Both the position numbers and the translations under genes were made by a program. The notes under the pieces are model-generated. The model was not told the origin of the DNA and made no database searches. It saw only the letters and a program-made list of their open reading frames with translations. Shown piece after piece: positions 1 through 6,291 of a stretch of 10,382 nucleotides of DNA (the first letter of the stretch is position 1; each line of letters begins with the position of its first letter). Source of the DNA: an uncultured Clostridia bacterium (GTDB lineage Bacteria; Bacillota; Clostridia; Oscillospirales; CAG-272); assembly GCA_947367285.1 (NCBI GenBank), contig CANBDB010000045.1:1-10382 (forward strand), written 5' to 3'.

Positions 1-906
1 AAGCTCTTGGGTCTTGAGGACATCCTTCACAAGCGAGTCATCGGTCAGGATGAAGCTGTCCTCAAGGTCAGCGAAGCTATTCTTCGTTCCCGTGCAGGAA
101 TCAAGGATCCGCGCCGTCCTATCGGCTCGTTCCTCTTCTTAGGTCCTACGGGTGTAGGTAAGACAGAGCTTGCAAAGGCACTTGCCGAGGCTCTGTTCGA
201 CGACGAAAAGAGTATGATTCGAATTGATATGAGTGAGTATATGGAAAAGTACTCTGTATCCCGTCTGATTGGAGCGCCTCCCGGATACGTTGGTTACGAT
301 GAAGGCGGTCAGCTTACCGAGGCGGTAAGGAGAAAGCCCTATGCCGTTATCCTATTTGACGAGGTTGAAAAAGCGCATCCTGACGTATTCAACGTACTTC
401 TCCAGGTTCTTGATGACGGACGTATCACCGACAGCCAAGGCAGAACGGTTGACTTCAAGAATACCGTTATCATACTGACCTCGAATCTTGGTTCCGGTGC
501 AATCCTTGATGGAATCAATGCAAACGGCGAGATCAACGAGGAAGCAAGGCAGACGGTATCCGAATTACTGAAACGCAGCTTCCGCCCTGAGTTCTTGAAC
601 AGACTTGACGAAATTGTGTTCTACAAGCCGCTCACCAAGGAAAACATCAACGGCATCGTAGATCTTCTGATCGCAGATCTAAACAAGCGTTTGAAGGATA
701 AGCAGGTTACCGTAAAGGTAAGCGATAACGCAAAGCAGTTTATTATTGACTCGGCTTACGATCCCACCTACGGTGCAAGACCCTTGAAGCGTTTCATTCA
801 ATCTAAGATTGAAACATTGCTTGCCCGTGCTATCATAGGCGGCAACGTCGAGCCCGAAACGACCCTGGAGATCGATTGTGAGAACTCCGCTCTCGTAATA
901 AAATAA
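1..906 (+). CDS. clpB: ClpB-type AAA+ disaggregase, C-terminal part (5' truncated by window edge)
   Basis: The frame is open to the first base, so the gene starts left of the window and only the last 301 codons are seen. ClpB is a cytosolic hexameric ATPase that threads aggregated proteins through its pore, working with DnaK/DnaJ/GrpE after heat or other stress. What remains is the second nucleotide-binding domain (D2) and the C-terminal small domain: Walker A GPTGVGKT at nt 142-165, pore-loop region with GYVGYDEGG near 289-315, Walker B ILFDE at 349-363, sensor 1 Asn at 484, arginine-finger region RPEFLNRLDE near 583-612, and sensor 2 GARPLKR at 772-792. The wording 'SRAGIKDPRRPIGSFLF' and 'DPTYGARPLKRFIQ' fits ClpB better than ClpC, ClpA or ClpE. 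It lacks the IGF/L-type ClpP-docking loop expected of ClpC or ClpX in this region, which agrees with ClpB. The TAA stop is followed 6 bases later by a hairpin terminator. The N domain, D1 and the middle domain lie outside, so intactness upstream cannot be judged. Confidence 0.93.
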   Translation, partial: KLLGLEDILHKRVIGQDEAVLKVSEAILRSRAGIKDPRRPIGSFLFLGPTGVGKTELAKALAEALFDDEKSMIRIDMSEYMEKYSVSRLIGAPPGYVGYDEGGQLTEAVRRKPYAVILFDEVEKAHPDVFNVLLQVLDDGRITDSQGRTVDFKNTVIILTSNLGSGAILDGINANGEINEEARQTVSELLKRSFRPEFLNRLDEIVFYKPLTKENINGIVDLLIADLNKRLKDKQVTVKVSDNAKQFIIDSAYDPTYGARPLKRFIQSKIETLLARAIIGGNVEPETTLEIDCENSALVIK

Positions 907-912
907 CACTCA

Positions 913-953
913 GCCCTCGCTCCGTAATGGAACGAGGGCATATTATTGTTTTT
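913..953 (+). terminator. Rho-independent terminator of clpB
   Basis: The arms GCCCTCG (913-919) and CGAGGGC (933-939) pair. One C/A mismatch then leads into an inner TCC/GGA helix closed by a GTAAT loop. A T-rich stretch follows, with TTTTT at 949-953. It begins 6 bases after the clpB stop. The T run is about nine bases from the stem, so termination may be imperfect. The 3' part overlaps the end of the decayed minus-strand coding sequence. Confidence 0.65.
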
Positions 954-1271
954 CCTTGTCTTGTTCGTTATAATAATTCTGAGTATCCTCGGCGCATTTT
1001 GCGACTCGCTCAACCATTCCTTCCTCGTATATGTCAGCATAGAGAAAACCATTAATGTTTATTTCTCCTTAGGGACGTCTGTAGGATTTTTATGCATAAT
1101 AGGGCTGATACCATAGGCAAAACTGTACAGAATAGAACGATACACATCTACTACTTGGTTTAAGAAGTATCTCCGCTACTTTCTCATTCGTCACGATATC
1201 GCTATCAATATACAGCACAAGCTCTCCGTTCTTTGTTTATTGCGGCGCAAATTTTCAGGTGTGGATACATA
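943..1271 (-). pseudogene. Decayed protein-coding remnant of unknown family, three frameshifts
   Basis: No single frame is long, but reading right to left on the minus strand gives four protein-like pieces in consistent order, each taking over where the last frame is lost. They are: 1271-1230 (HLKICAAINKE), about 1227-1171 (GELVLYIDSDIVTNEKVAE), 1175-1059 (containing VVDVYRSILYSFAYGISP) and 1068-943 (containing GFLYADIYEEGMVERVAK, ending YNEQDKEKQ then TAA). The joins need small indels near 1228, near 1170-1176 and near 1062-1068. At the first join, dropping one C makes the reading run on as INKE-GELV. Together they make roughly 105 codons of ordinary protein composition. No convincing start codon or RBS is seen at the 5' end, so the N-terminus may be missing. 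I do not recognise the family. The DSD triad could suggest a glycosyltransferase or Toprim-like fold, but that is a guess. Three frameshifts make a sequencing artefact unlikely. The alternative is chance composition. Confidence 0.5.
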
Positions 1272-1316
1272 AGAAAAGATGCAACACAGACTTTCGTCAA
1301 TGTTGCATTATTCTTA
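1270..1316 (-). terminator. Long imperfect hairpin, candidate maf terminator
   Basis: Nested complementary arms: TAAGAA (1270-1275) with TTCTTA (1311-1316), ATGCAACA (1279-1286) with TGTTGCAT (1301-1308), and GAC (1289-1291) with GTC (1296-1298) around a TTTC loop, separated by small internal loops. On the minus strand the inner stem is followed by TCTTTTCTT, so it could stop transcription coming from maf, whose stop codon lies about 80 bases upstream on that strand. The distance and the interrupted T run keep this uncertain. It might instead be the end of a decayed mobile element. Confidence 0.4.
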
Positions 1317-1394
1317 GTTTAGCTACTCTCAATCGGCATTTTCTCTTGGATTTAACTTAATATCCTTATGAGAACCTGCCTTTGCTCTCTTTTT
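1317..1394 (-). other. Gap downstream of maf with a short protein-like stretch
   Basis: No gene is called here. Immediately after the maf TAA, in the same frame, the minus strand reads 21 codons (KKRAKAGSHKDIKLNPRENAD) to a TGA at 1329-1331. The composition looks like natural protein, but the length is too short to separate from chance. It could be the tail of the same decayed coding material seen at 943-1271, or a former C-terminal extension. There is no start codon or RBS of its own. Confidence 0.3.
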
Positions 1395-1985
1395 TTATGC
1401 TAATTTAATGCCAAACTCTTTTTTGAGGGTGTCGGAAAGCTTTTTGACGGGGAGTCCAACCACGTTGAAGTAGTCGCCCTCAATTCCATTGATCCAAAGG
1501 GAAGCATATCCCTGAATCGCGTACGCGCCTGCCTTGTCGTATGCTTCATCTGTGTCGAGGTAGCGCTCAACGTCGTACTCCTCAACTGTGTCAAAGAAAA
1601 CTGTGGTACACTCACTTGTTACTACGGTTTTTTCTTTTGTTATAAGAGCAATTCCGCTGATTACGAAGTGCGGCTTGCCCGAAAAGGCGAGAATCATACG
1701 TTTGGCATCCGTGCGGTCGATAGGTTTACCCATAATCTCGCCGTCGGCACTTACAACAACCGTGTCGCAGGAGAGGATGATTTGGTTCTCGTCAAATTTT
1801 CCTTCGCTTTCAAGAAGCACGCGCACGGCATTACCCTTGCGAAAAGCAATTTCTTCAACGTATTTTTTGCCGTCGCGCTCGTTTGTGTGCTCGTCGGTGT
1901 CGCAGGTGATTATATCAAATTTTATACCGAGATTTTGGAGTATCTCTTTTCTTCTCGGAGATTTTGATGCTAAAATTATGTTCAT
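1395..1985 (-). CDS. maf: Maf family nucleotide pyrophosphatase (dTTP/UTP type)
   Basis: Maf proteins hydrolyse non-canonical or excess nucleoside triphosphates to the monophosphate and pyrophosphate in the cytosol; in Bacillota they are also linked to septum and division control. The 196-residue length is usual. Visible motifs are the phosphate-binding SKSPRR at residues 7-12, CDTVV at 73-77 (catalytic Asp74 region), GKP at 86-88, FSGKPHFVISGIAL at 101-114, DKAGAYAIQG at 150-159 and EGDYFNVVGLPV at 169-180. The AYxIQG form is that of the dTTP/UTP-hydrolysing subgroup (E. coli YhdE, B. subtilis Maf) rather than the 7-methyl-GTP subgroup (YceF); this substrate call is inferred from the motif. 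The ATG at 1985 has AAAGGA at 1993-1998 upstream, well spaced. It stands alone, separated from the ftsH operon by the repeat island and the ftsH terminator. No clear promoter could be picked. Confidence 0.93.
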   Translation of the reverse strand: MNIILASKSPRRKEILQNLGIKFDIITCDTDEHTNERDGKKYVEEIAFRKGNAVRVLLESEGKFDENQIILSCDTVVVSADGEIMGKPIDRTDAKRMILAFSGKPHFVISGIALITKEKTVVTSECTTVFFDTVEEYDVERYLDTDEAYDKAGAYAIQGYASLWINGIEGDYFNVVGLPVKKLSDTLKKEFGIKLA

Positions 1986-2080
1986 AGTGTGTTCCTTTGT
2001 AATTGTATTGACAAGTAAATTGGGATTTAGTGAGAAGTTAGATTACTTGGGATTTAGGGTACCTACTTTTTTGAAAAAAA

Positions 2081-2343
2081 GTAGGCAAAAAACTTTTCAA
2101 GAGACTTCGTCATTCTCGCAATATAGTTTGATATGATTTTATAGCTCACATCACGAACTGCGTGTATTAAGAAGTAGGCAAAAAGCTTTTCAAGAGACTT
2201 CGTCATTCTCGCAATATAGTTTGATATGATTTTATAGCTCACATCACGAACTGCGTGTATTAAGAAGTAGGCAAAAAGCTTTTCAAGAGACTTCGTCATT
2301 CTCGCAATATTGTTTTGCTAAATTTATAAGACACAACACGAAC
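2081..2343. repeat. 93-bp tandem direct repeat, 2 full copies plus 1 diverged
   Basis: Copy 1 is 2081-2173 and copy 2 is 2174-2266; they differ by one base (A/G at the twelfth position). Copy 3 starts at 2267, matches copy 2 exactly for 44 bases to 2310, and continues to about 2343 as a clearly diverged version with a one-base deletion. The unit begins GTAGGCAAAAA and includes CTTCGTCATTCTCGCAA. Because 93 is 31 codons, the minus strand reads an in-frame repeated peptide (starting MTKSLEKLFAYF), but no RBS precedes it, so I do not call a gene. The near identity of copies 1 and 2 points to recent slippage or unequal recombination. Confidence 0.9.
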
Positions 2344-2356
2344 TATATCCATTTTA

Positions 2357-2441
2357 CCGTAGGGGAGGGGTCTCCCCTCCCGGTTCGAAATGAATGTAAA
2401 TTTTGTTCGTAACGGGGCGTCGAAGGCGCCGTCTCCTACGG
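2357..2441. repeat. Palindromic repeat module 1 (85 bp)
   Basis: Bounded by CCGTAGGGG (2357-2365) and the inverse CTCCTACGG (2433-2441, one mismatch). Near the left end is a perfect 8-bp hairpin, GGGAGGGG (2363-2370) with CCCCTCCC (2374-2381) and a 3-base loop. Near the right end is a weaker GGCG/CGCC pairing within 2415-2432. The AT-rich centre has no coding signal. The architecture is shared with the module at 2466-2549. Confidence 0.75.
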
Positions 2442-2465
2442 TGTGTATGAGTATAACATTGTTTT

Positions 2466-2549
2466 CCGTAGGGGCGGATTCCATATCCGCCCGTTTGATG
2501 TGAAAATAACATTAATTTCAATACGGACGCGCAATGCGCGCCCCTACGG
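2466..2549. repeat. Palindromic repeat module 2 (84 bp)
   Basis: Bounded by CCGTAGGGG (2466-2474) and the exact inverse CCCCTACGG (2541-2549). The left hairpin is GGGCGGAT (2472-2479) with ATCCGCCC (2485-2492); the right hairpin is CGCGC (2528-2532) with GCGCG (2536-2540). The end sequence, hairpin positions and length match module 1, while the hairpin arms differ in sequence but keep pairing. That is the pattern of REP/BIME-like or MITE-like dispersed elements. The transposase or origin is unknown. Confidence 0.78.
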
Positions 2550-2559
2550 TGTTAGATAG

Positions 2560-2578
2560 CCTTCTCCAGCGGAGAAGG
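2560..2578. repeat. Perfect hairpin CCTTCTCC/GGAGAAGG
   Basis: Eight-base arms at 2560-2567 and 2571-2578 with an AGC loop. It is followed by a GGGGGACCGC stretch. No T run follows in a sense that would mark it as a terminator of either neighbouring gene, so it is more likely another dispersed palindromic repeat. Confidence 0.6.
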
Positions 2579-2652
2579 GGGACCGCTTGTGGTGGATGAG
2601 GAGAACAGGGTTTATGCGGATAATCGTCTTTCTCATTTGTCGAAAAACGTTA

Positions 2653-2671
2653 TGTGTTGCTCCGCAACACA
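2653..2671. repeat. Perfect hairpin TGTGTTGC/GCAACACA
   Basis: Eight-base arms at 2653-2660 and 2664-2671 around a TCC loop, followed by GCGCG-rich sequence to about 2700. It is part of the repeat island next to the ftsH terminator. No function can be assigned. Confidence 0.6.
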
Positions 2672-2754
2672 ATTTGCGCGAAATCCAATTGCGAAGCGCG
2701 ACAAAAAGTTTTTGCCAAGCTTTTTTCAAAAAGCGGAGAAAAAAGTAGGTTTTA

Positions 2755-2786
2755 AAAATGCCGACCGCCTATGCGGTCGGCATTTT
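2755..2786 (-). terminator. Rho-independent terminator of the gdpP-ftsH operon
   Basis: A perfect 14-bp stem, AAAATGCCGACCGC (2755-2768) with GCGGTCGGCATTTT (2773-2786), closed by CTAT. On the minus strand it lies 3 bases after the ftsH stop, and its T-rich 3' arm runs into TTTTTAAAA. Being symmetric with A/T flanks it could act in both directions, but no plus-strand gene ends here. Confidence 0.9.
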
Positions 2787-2789
2787 GAT

Positions 2790-4865
2790 TTATTCTTTAT
2801 CTACAGATTCGGAATCCGTGTCGGTTGTGTCGTCAAAGGTTTCGCCTGCGGGCGCGTTCATCATTCTCTCGCGCTCTTCTTTTTCGCGGCGAAGCTCTTC
2901 TTCAACCTTGCGCTGTTCTTCCTCTTCAGCCTTGAGCTTTGCCTCGTTTTCCTCGCGGCTCTTGCGCTCCTTTTCACGCGCTATTTCGTCGATATCATCA
3001 AAGGTGAGATCATTTTCCATAGCAGCCTTAAACTGATCGGCGTCCATAAATTCCGCGTGGAGAAGGTATCCTGCGATTAGGTGGAGCTTATCAATATGCT
3101 CGGTGAGGATATTTTTACATTCCTTATACGCGTTTTCAATAATTGCACGGATTTCGTCATCAATTTCCGCCGCGATCTTTTCGGAATAGTTCTTATTATT
3201 ATTGAAATCTCTTCCAAGGAACACCTCGGTGTCGGAGTGTCCGCTACCGTAGAGAACTGTGCCGAGCTTATCACTCATACCGTATCTCGTTACCATATTG
3301 CGAGCAATCTTTGTTGCCTGTTGGATATCGCTGGATGCGGCCGTTGAAATATCGTCGAGCACGATCTCCTCGGCAACACGTCCGCCAAGGGCGAGAATGA
3401 TCTCGTCGAGCATTTGCTTCTTTGTCATTGTGAACGTATCCTGCTCGGGAATATTCACTGTAACACCACCTGCGTTGCCCGAGGGAACGGTGGAGATGAA
3501 TTTAACGGGATTTGTGTGCTTGCAATAGTAGGATGCTACCGCGTGACCTGCTTCGTGGTATGCGGTGAGCTTATTATCCGCCTCGGTTCTAACACGGGAT
3601 TTCTTTTGAGGGCCGAGAAGGATCTTCATATAGGATTTTTCGATATCTTCCATACCGATAAGGGATTTATTGTTCTTAGCTGCGTGGAGAGCTGCCTCGT
3701 TGAGAAGATTTGCAAGATCCGCGCCTGTAAAGCCGATCGTGCTCTGAGCTACCTTGTGGAAGTCTACGGTGCTTTCCATGGGCTTCTTTCTCGCGTGAAC
3801 CTTGAGAATTTCCTCTCTTCCGCGAATGTCGGGATAGCCAACTCTCACCTGACGGTCAAAACGACCGGGACGGAGAAGTGCAGGGTCGAGAATGTCGGCA
3901 CGGTTGGTTGCCGCCATGATGATGATGCCCTCATGTGAGCCAAAGCCGTCCATTTCAACGAGAAGCTGGTTAAGGGTTTGCTCTCTTTCGTCGTGACCAC
4001 CGCCAAGTCCTGCGCCTCTATGACGTCCAACTGCGTCGATCTCGTCGATAAATATGATAGCGGCGGGGGCTTTTCTTGCTGTGTCAAAAAGGTCTCTTAC
4101 ACGGCTTGCACCAACACCTACGTACATTTCAACAAAGTCGGAGCCGCTCATTGAGAAGAAGGGAACTCCCGCCTCGCCTGCAACAGCTTTAGCAAGAAGT
4201 GTCTTACCCGTTCCGGGAGGGCCCACGAGAAGAACACCGTGGGGAATTTTTGCGCCAAGACGAGCAAACTTTTGAGGATCCTTAAGAAATTCAACTATCT
4301 CTACAAGTTCTTCCTTTTCTTCCTCTGCGCCTGCAACGTCAGCAAAGGTTACTCTGTTTTTATCGCTTGTAGGCATATGTGCTTTTGCCTTGCCAAAGCT
4401 CATCATACCGCCCGTGTTCTTGTTCATTTGCCTTGTCATATACATAACAAGGAACACACCGGCAAGGATAACGAGCACGTTGGGAATAATAGCCAACCAC
4501 CAAGAATACTCTGCGAGGGGCTGATAATCGTATCTTTCAAGGTTTTTATTGCCTTGGAATTTTTCAAATTCTTCTCGGAAAAGCTCAACGTCACGAAGCT
4601 TGTAGCTTATCTTTTCGGTTTTGAGTCCTGCCACGTCCTCGGGAGTGAGAACGCCTTCTTTATCGGACTTATACACAATCATATTGAGGACGTTGTTATT
4701 GGTTACCTGGAATTCTTTTACTCGGTCTTCCTCAAAATATTCCATTACGTCACTAAAGATAATCTCTTCTTTCTTGGAGGGGGATCCAAGCATAGCAAAC
4801 ACCGCTACAAAGATTAGAGATATCAATGCGACGTAAAAAATAATTACCTTTGCATTGTTTTTCAT
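2790..4865 (-). CDS. ftsH: ATP-dependent zinc metalloprotease FtsH
   Basis: FtsH is a hexameric inner-membrane AAA+ protease that degrades unneeded or damaged membrane and regulatory proteins. The 691-residue protein has a first membrane segment at about residues 7-26, an extracytoplasmic domain to about 120, a second membrane segment at about 122-143, the AAA+ module with Walker A GPPGTGKT (215-222), Walker B IIFIDEID (270-277) and the second region of homology ending RPGRFDRQV (332-340). The peptidase domain has the zinc motif HEAGH (437-441) and probable third ligand Asp513 in ISTAASSDIQQAT, where the usual form is STGASND. The tail from about 629 is a highly charged Glu/Arg/Lys predicted coiled coil followed by an acidic Asp/Thr/Ser end, making the protein longer than common 600-650 residue homologues. 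The ATG at 4865 has GGAGGT at 4871-4876. It is the last gene of the operon, 27 bases after tilS and just before a strong terminator. All catalytic residues appear present. Confidence 0.97.
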   Translation of the reverse strand: MKNNAKVIIFYVALISLIFVAVFAMLGSPSKKEEIIFSDVMEYFEEDRVKEFQVTNNNVLNMIVYKSDKEGVLTPEDVAGLKTEKISYKLRDVELFREEFEKFQGNKNLERYDYQPLAEYSWWLAIIPNVLVILAGVFLVMYMTRQMNKNTGGMMSFGKAKAHMPTSDKNRVTFADVAGAEEEKEELVEIVEFLKDPQKFARLGAKIPHGVLLVGPPGTGKTLLAKAVAGEAGVPFFSMSGSDFVEMYVGVGASRVRDLFDTARKAPAAIIFIDEIDAVGRHRGAGLGGGHDEREQTLNQLLVEMDGFGSHEGIIIMAATNRADILDPALLRPGRFDRQVRVGYPDIRGREEILKVHARKKPMESTVDFHKVAQSTIGFTGADLANLLNEAALHAAKNNKSLIGMEDIEKSYMKILLGPQKKSRVRTEADNKLTAYHEAGHAVASYYCKHTNPVKFISTVPSGNAGGVTVNIPEQDTFTMTKKQMLDEIILALGGRVAEEIVLDDISTAASSDIQQATKIARNMVTRYGMSDKLGTVLYGSGHSDTEVFLGRDFNNNKNYSEKIAAEIDDEIRAIIENAYKECKNILTEHIDKLHLIAGYLLHAEFMDADQFKAAMENDLTFDDIDEIAREKERKSREENEAKLKAEEEEQRKVEEELRREKEERERMMNAPAGETFDDTTDTDSESVDKE

Positions 4866-4892
4866 TAATTACCTCCGGGTCTATACTAAGTA

Positions 4893-6269
4893 TCAATTAT
4901 TTTGAAAAATTACGCTGATGCGGAAAAAATCCGTACCACTCTTTATTTTATCCTCTTTTATGCGGTCGCAAACCGCTACCGACGGAATCCATAAAATCTC
5001 ATTATTGGAAACAAGGAGTGGTAGTTTATTTCGCATCTCAAGTGGGATTTTTTTCTCACTCATAAGTTTTTTGATTTTTTTATTCATTTTTCCCGCGAAA
5101 ACCACGTCTCCCTCTTGTCTTGGACGAAAATGGGTATCTTTTGTCACAAGTTCGCATTTCACCTCAAGGAAGGGGAAGGATTTGTCGGCGCTTTCGGTGG
5201 GATTTTTTTCGATTTTGATTGTCACTCCGTCACAAATTTGTTTTTCGCCCTCAAAGAAGGGAATATGAAAGTCGAAATTTGCTTGGATATTTGTTTCTTT
5301 CACAAAAACAATAGAAGAGTTTTCAATTTTTGCCACGGCTTTTGATGGCAGGGAGATGGCGGAGTGGGGCTCACTGCACAGGGCAAGCTCGATTACACTC
5401 TCAATATGCACTCTTTCAAGAGTTGCGCCCATCTCTCGTTCAAACATGAGCGAAAGTACCTTGGCTTTAAGTGTGGGGTGGAGTGAATTGAATTTTGAGA
5501 GGGGAATGTATTTTGCACATTCATTCTCAATGAATATGTTTGCCTCGGCGGTGATAAAATCGTCCGCATCAGAGGCACTCGCGCTAAGTCGCGCGAAAAC
5601 TGCGCTGAGATTTGGTTGAAGCTCGCGCATTTTGGGTGTGAGCTCCGAGCGAATAAAATTGCGCGCATAGGCGGTATCATCGTTTGTGCTATCGGTTACA
5701 AAACTGATGCCGTTTCCTTGACAATACGCAAAAATTTCACTCTTTTCGGTATGCAGCAAGGGGCGTACAATATGAAGGTCGCCTGAGAATAAACGGTGTT
5801 CCTTAATGCCTGCAAGCCCGTTTACACCGCTTCCTCTGAGAACGTGCAAAAGCACAGTTTCAATTTGGTCCTCGGCATGATGAGCGGTAACGAGTAGGGG
5901 AATGTTATTCTCGCGCATAATTTTTTCAAAAAATGCGTATCTTTGCTCTCTTGCTTCCTGCTCGATACTGTTTCCGTGCTCCTTTGCGAGCGCGGGCACA
6001 TCACCTGAACCTAAAAAGAAGGGAACTTCAAATTGTTTTGCGATATTTTCGCAAAACTCCGCGTCGCGCTCCGCCTCCTCACCACGAATCCCATGATTAA
6101 AGTGCGCGGCGTATAGAGGATACCCATTGATTTTTGAATCTTGTACAAGGAGTGAAAAAAGCGCACTTGAATCCGCTCCTCCCGAAAATGCGAGAAGCAC
6201 GGGAGTACTCTTTGGCAAGCTTGCAAGAGAGTGGGGGGAGACGTATGAAATTTTATAAGTGGATTTCAT
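4893..6269 (-). CDS. tilS: tRNA(Ile)-lysidine synthase
   Basis: TilS uses ATP and lysine to convert the wobble cytidine of the CAU-anticodon tRNA-Ile to lysidine, so the tRNA reads AUA and is charged with isoleucine; it is essential in most bacteria. From the ATG at 6269 the protein is 458 residues, a normal length. The N-terminal PP-loop ATPase domain shows SGGADS (29-34), AAHFNHGIRGEEA (54-66) and TAHHAEDQIETVLLHVLRGSG (128-148). RPLL follows at 169-172, and the C-terminal TilS domain has FRPRQEGD (381-388), the basic KKIKKLMSEKKIP (397-409) and a conserved IPSVAV (428-433). The start was chosen because GGGGGAG (6274-6280 on the plus strand) sits 4 bases before it and the homologous fold begins here. 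The open frame extends 62 codons further, but those lie inside dnaB. It is 22 bases after dnaB and 27 before ftsH. In Bacillus, hpt lies between tilS and ftsH; it is missing here. Confidence 0.95.
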   Translation of the reverse strand: MKSTYKISYVSPHSLASLPKSTPVLLAFSGGADSSALFSLLVQDSKINGYPLYAAHFNHGIRGEEAERDAEFCENIAKQFEVPFFLGSGDVPALAKEHGNSIEQEAREQRYAFFEKIMRENNIPLLVTAHHAEDQIETVLLHVLRGSGVNGLAGIKEHRLFSGDLHIVRPLLHTEKSEIFAYCQGNGISFVTDSTNDDTAYARNFIRSELTPKMRELQPNLSAVFARLSASASDADDFITAEANIFIENECAKYIPLSKFNSLHPTLKAKVLSLMFEREMGATLERVHIESVIELALCSEPHSAISLPSKAVAKIENSSIVFVKETNIQANFDFHIPFFEGEKQICDGVTIKIEKNPTESADKSFPFLEVKCELVTKDTHFRPRQEGDVVFAGKMNKKIKKLMSEKKIPLEMRNKLPLLVSNNEILWIPSVAVCDRIKEDKIKSGTDFFRISVIFQNN

Positions 6270-6273
6270 TTTG

Positions 6274-6280
6274 CTCCCCC
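6274..6280 (-). promoter_or_regulatory. Ribosome binding site that fixes the tilS start
   Basis: The minus strand reads GGGGGAG four bases before the ATG at 6269. It lies within the 22-base dnaB-tilS gap and decides between this start and an upstream in-frame ATG at 6455 that would overlap dnaB and has no comparable Shine-Dalgarno sequence. Confidence 0.85.
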
Positions 6281-6291
6281 TATTCTTTGAT

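Larger units (their letters stand above)
2062..2749. repeat. Repeat island bounded by 11-bp inverted repeats
   Basis: CCTACTTTTTT at 2062-2072 is matched exactly in inverted orientation by AAAAAAGTAGG at 2739-2749. Just inside, GCAAAAAACTTTT (2085-2097) has a near-perfect inverse AAAAGTTTTTGC (2704-2715). Between them lie only repeats: the 93-bp tandem array, two palindromic modules and two hairpins. No supported gene is present; open frames crossing it lack RBSs and follow the repeats. CCTACTTTTTT also has a nearby local partner at 2075-2085, so the left end can form its own small hairpin. The layout suggests a composite of non-autonomous palindromic or MITE-like elements that accumulated between maf and the ftsH terminator. 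The ends are AT-rich and low in complexity, so the inverted termini could be coincidental. The stretch 1986-2061, between the maf start and this island, holds nothing else recognisable. Confidence 0.5.

Noticed and set aside
798..1052. 84-codon minus-strand frame starting MVFSMLTYTRKEW
   Set aside because: It runs from the decayed region through the clpB terminator into the antisense of clpB. The better protein-like reading of 943-1068 is in another frame.
2002..2007. TACAAT as a -10 box for maf
   Set aside because: It lies only a few bases from the maf RBS, so a transcript starting from it would lack the RBS.
1395..2136. Plus-strand frames opposite maf, such as 182 codons at 1588-2136
   Set aside because: They are antisense shadows of a well-supported gene, with low-complexity Ser/Phe-rich translations and no RBS.
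2063..2299. 78-codon minus-strand frame with repeated 31-residue unit
   Set aside because: The frame exists because the repeat is 93 bp long; no RBS precedes the ATG and the composition follows the DNA repeat. Kept as a repeat, not a gene.
2081..2343. Possible CRISPR array
   Set aside because: The 93-bp units are contiguous and near identical throughout, with no short repeat and unique spacer structure and no cas genes.
2544..2729. 61-codon minus-strand frame (MKKAWQKLFVAL...) and the 163-codon plus-strand frame at 2589-3080
   Set aside because: Both are built from palindromic repeat sequence or the antisense of ftsH and have no convincing RBS.
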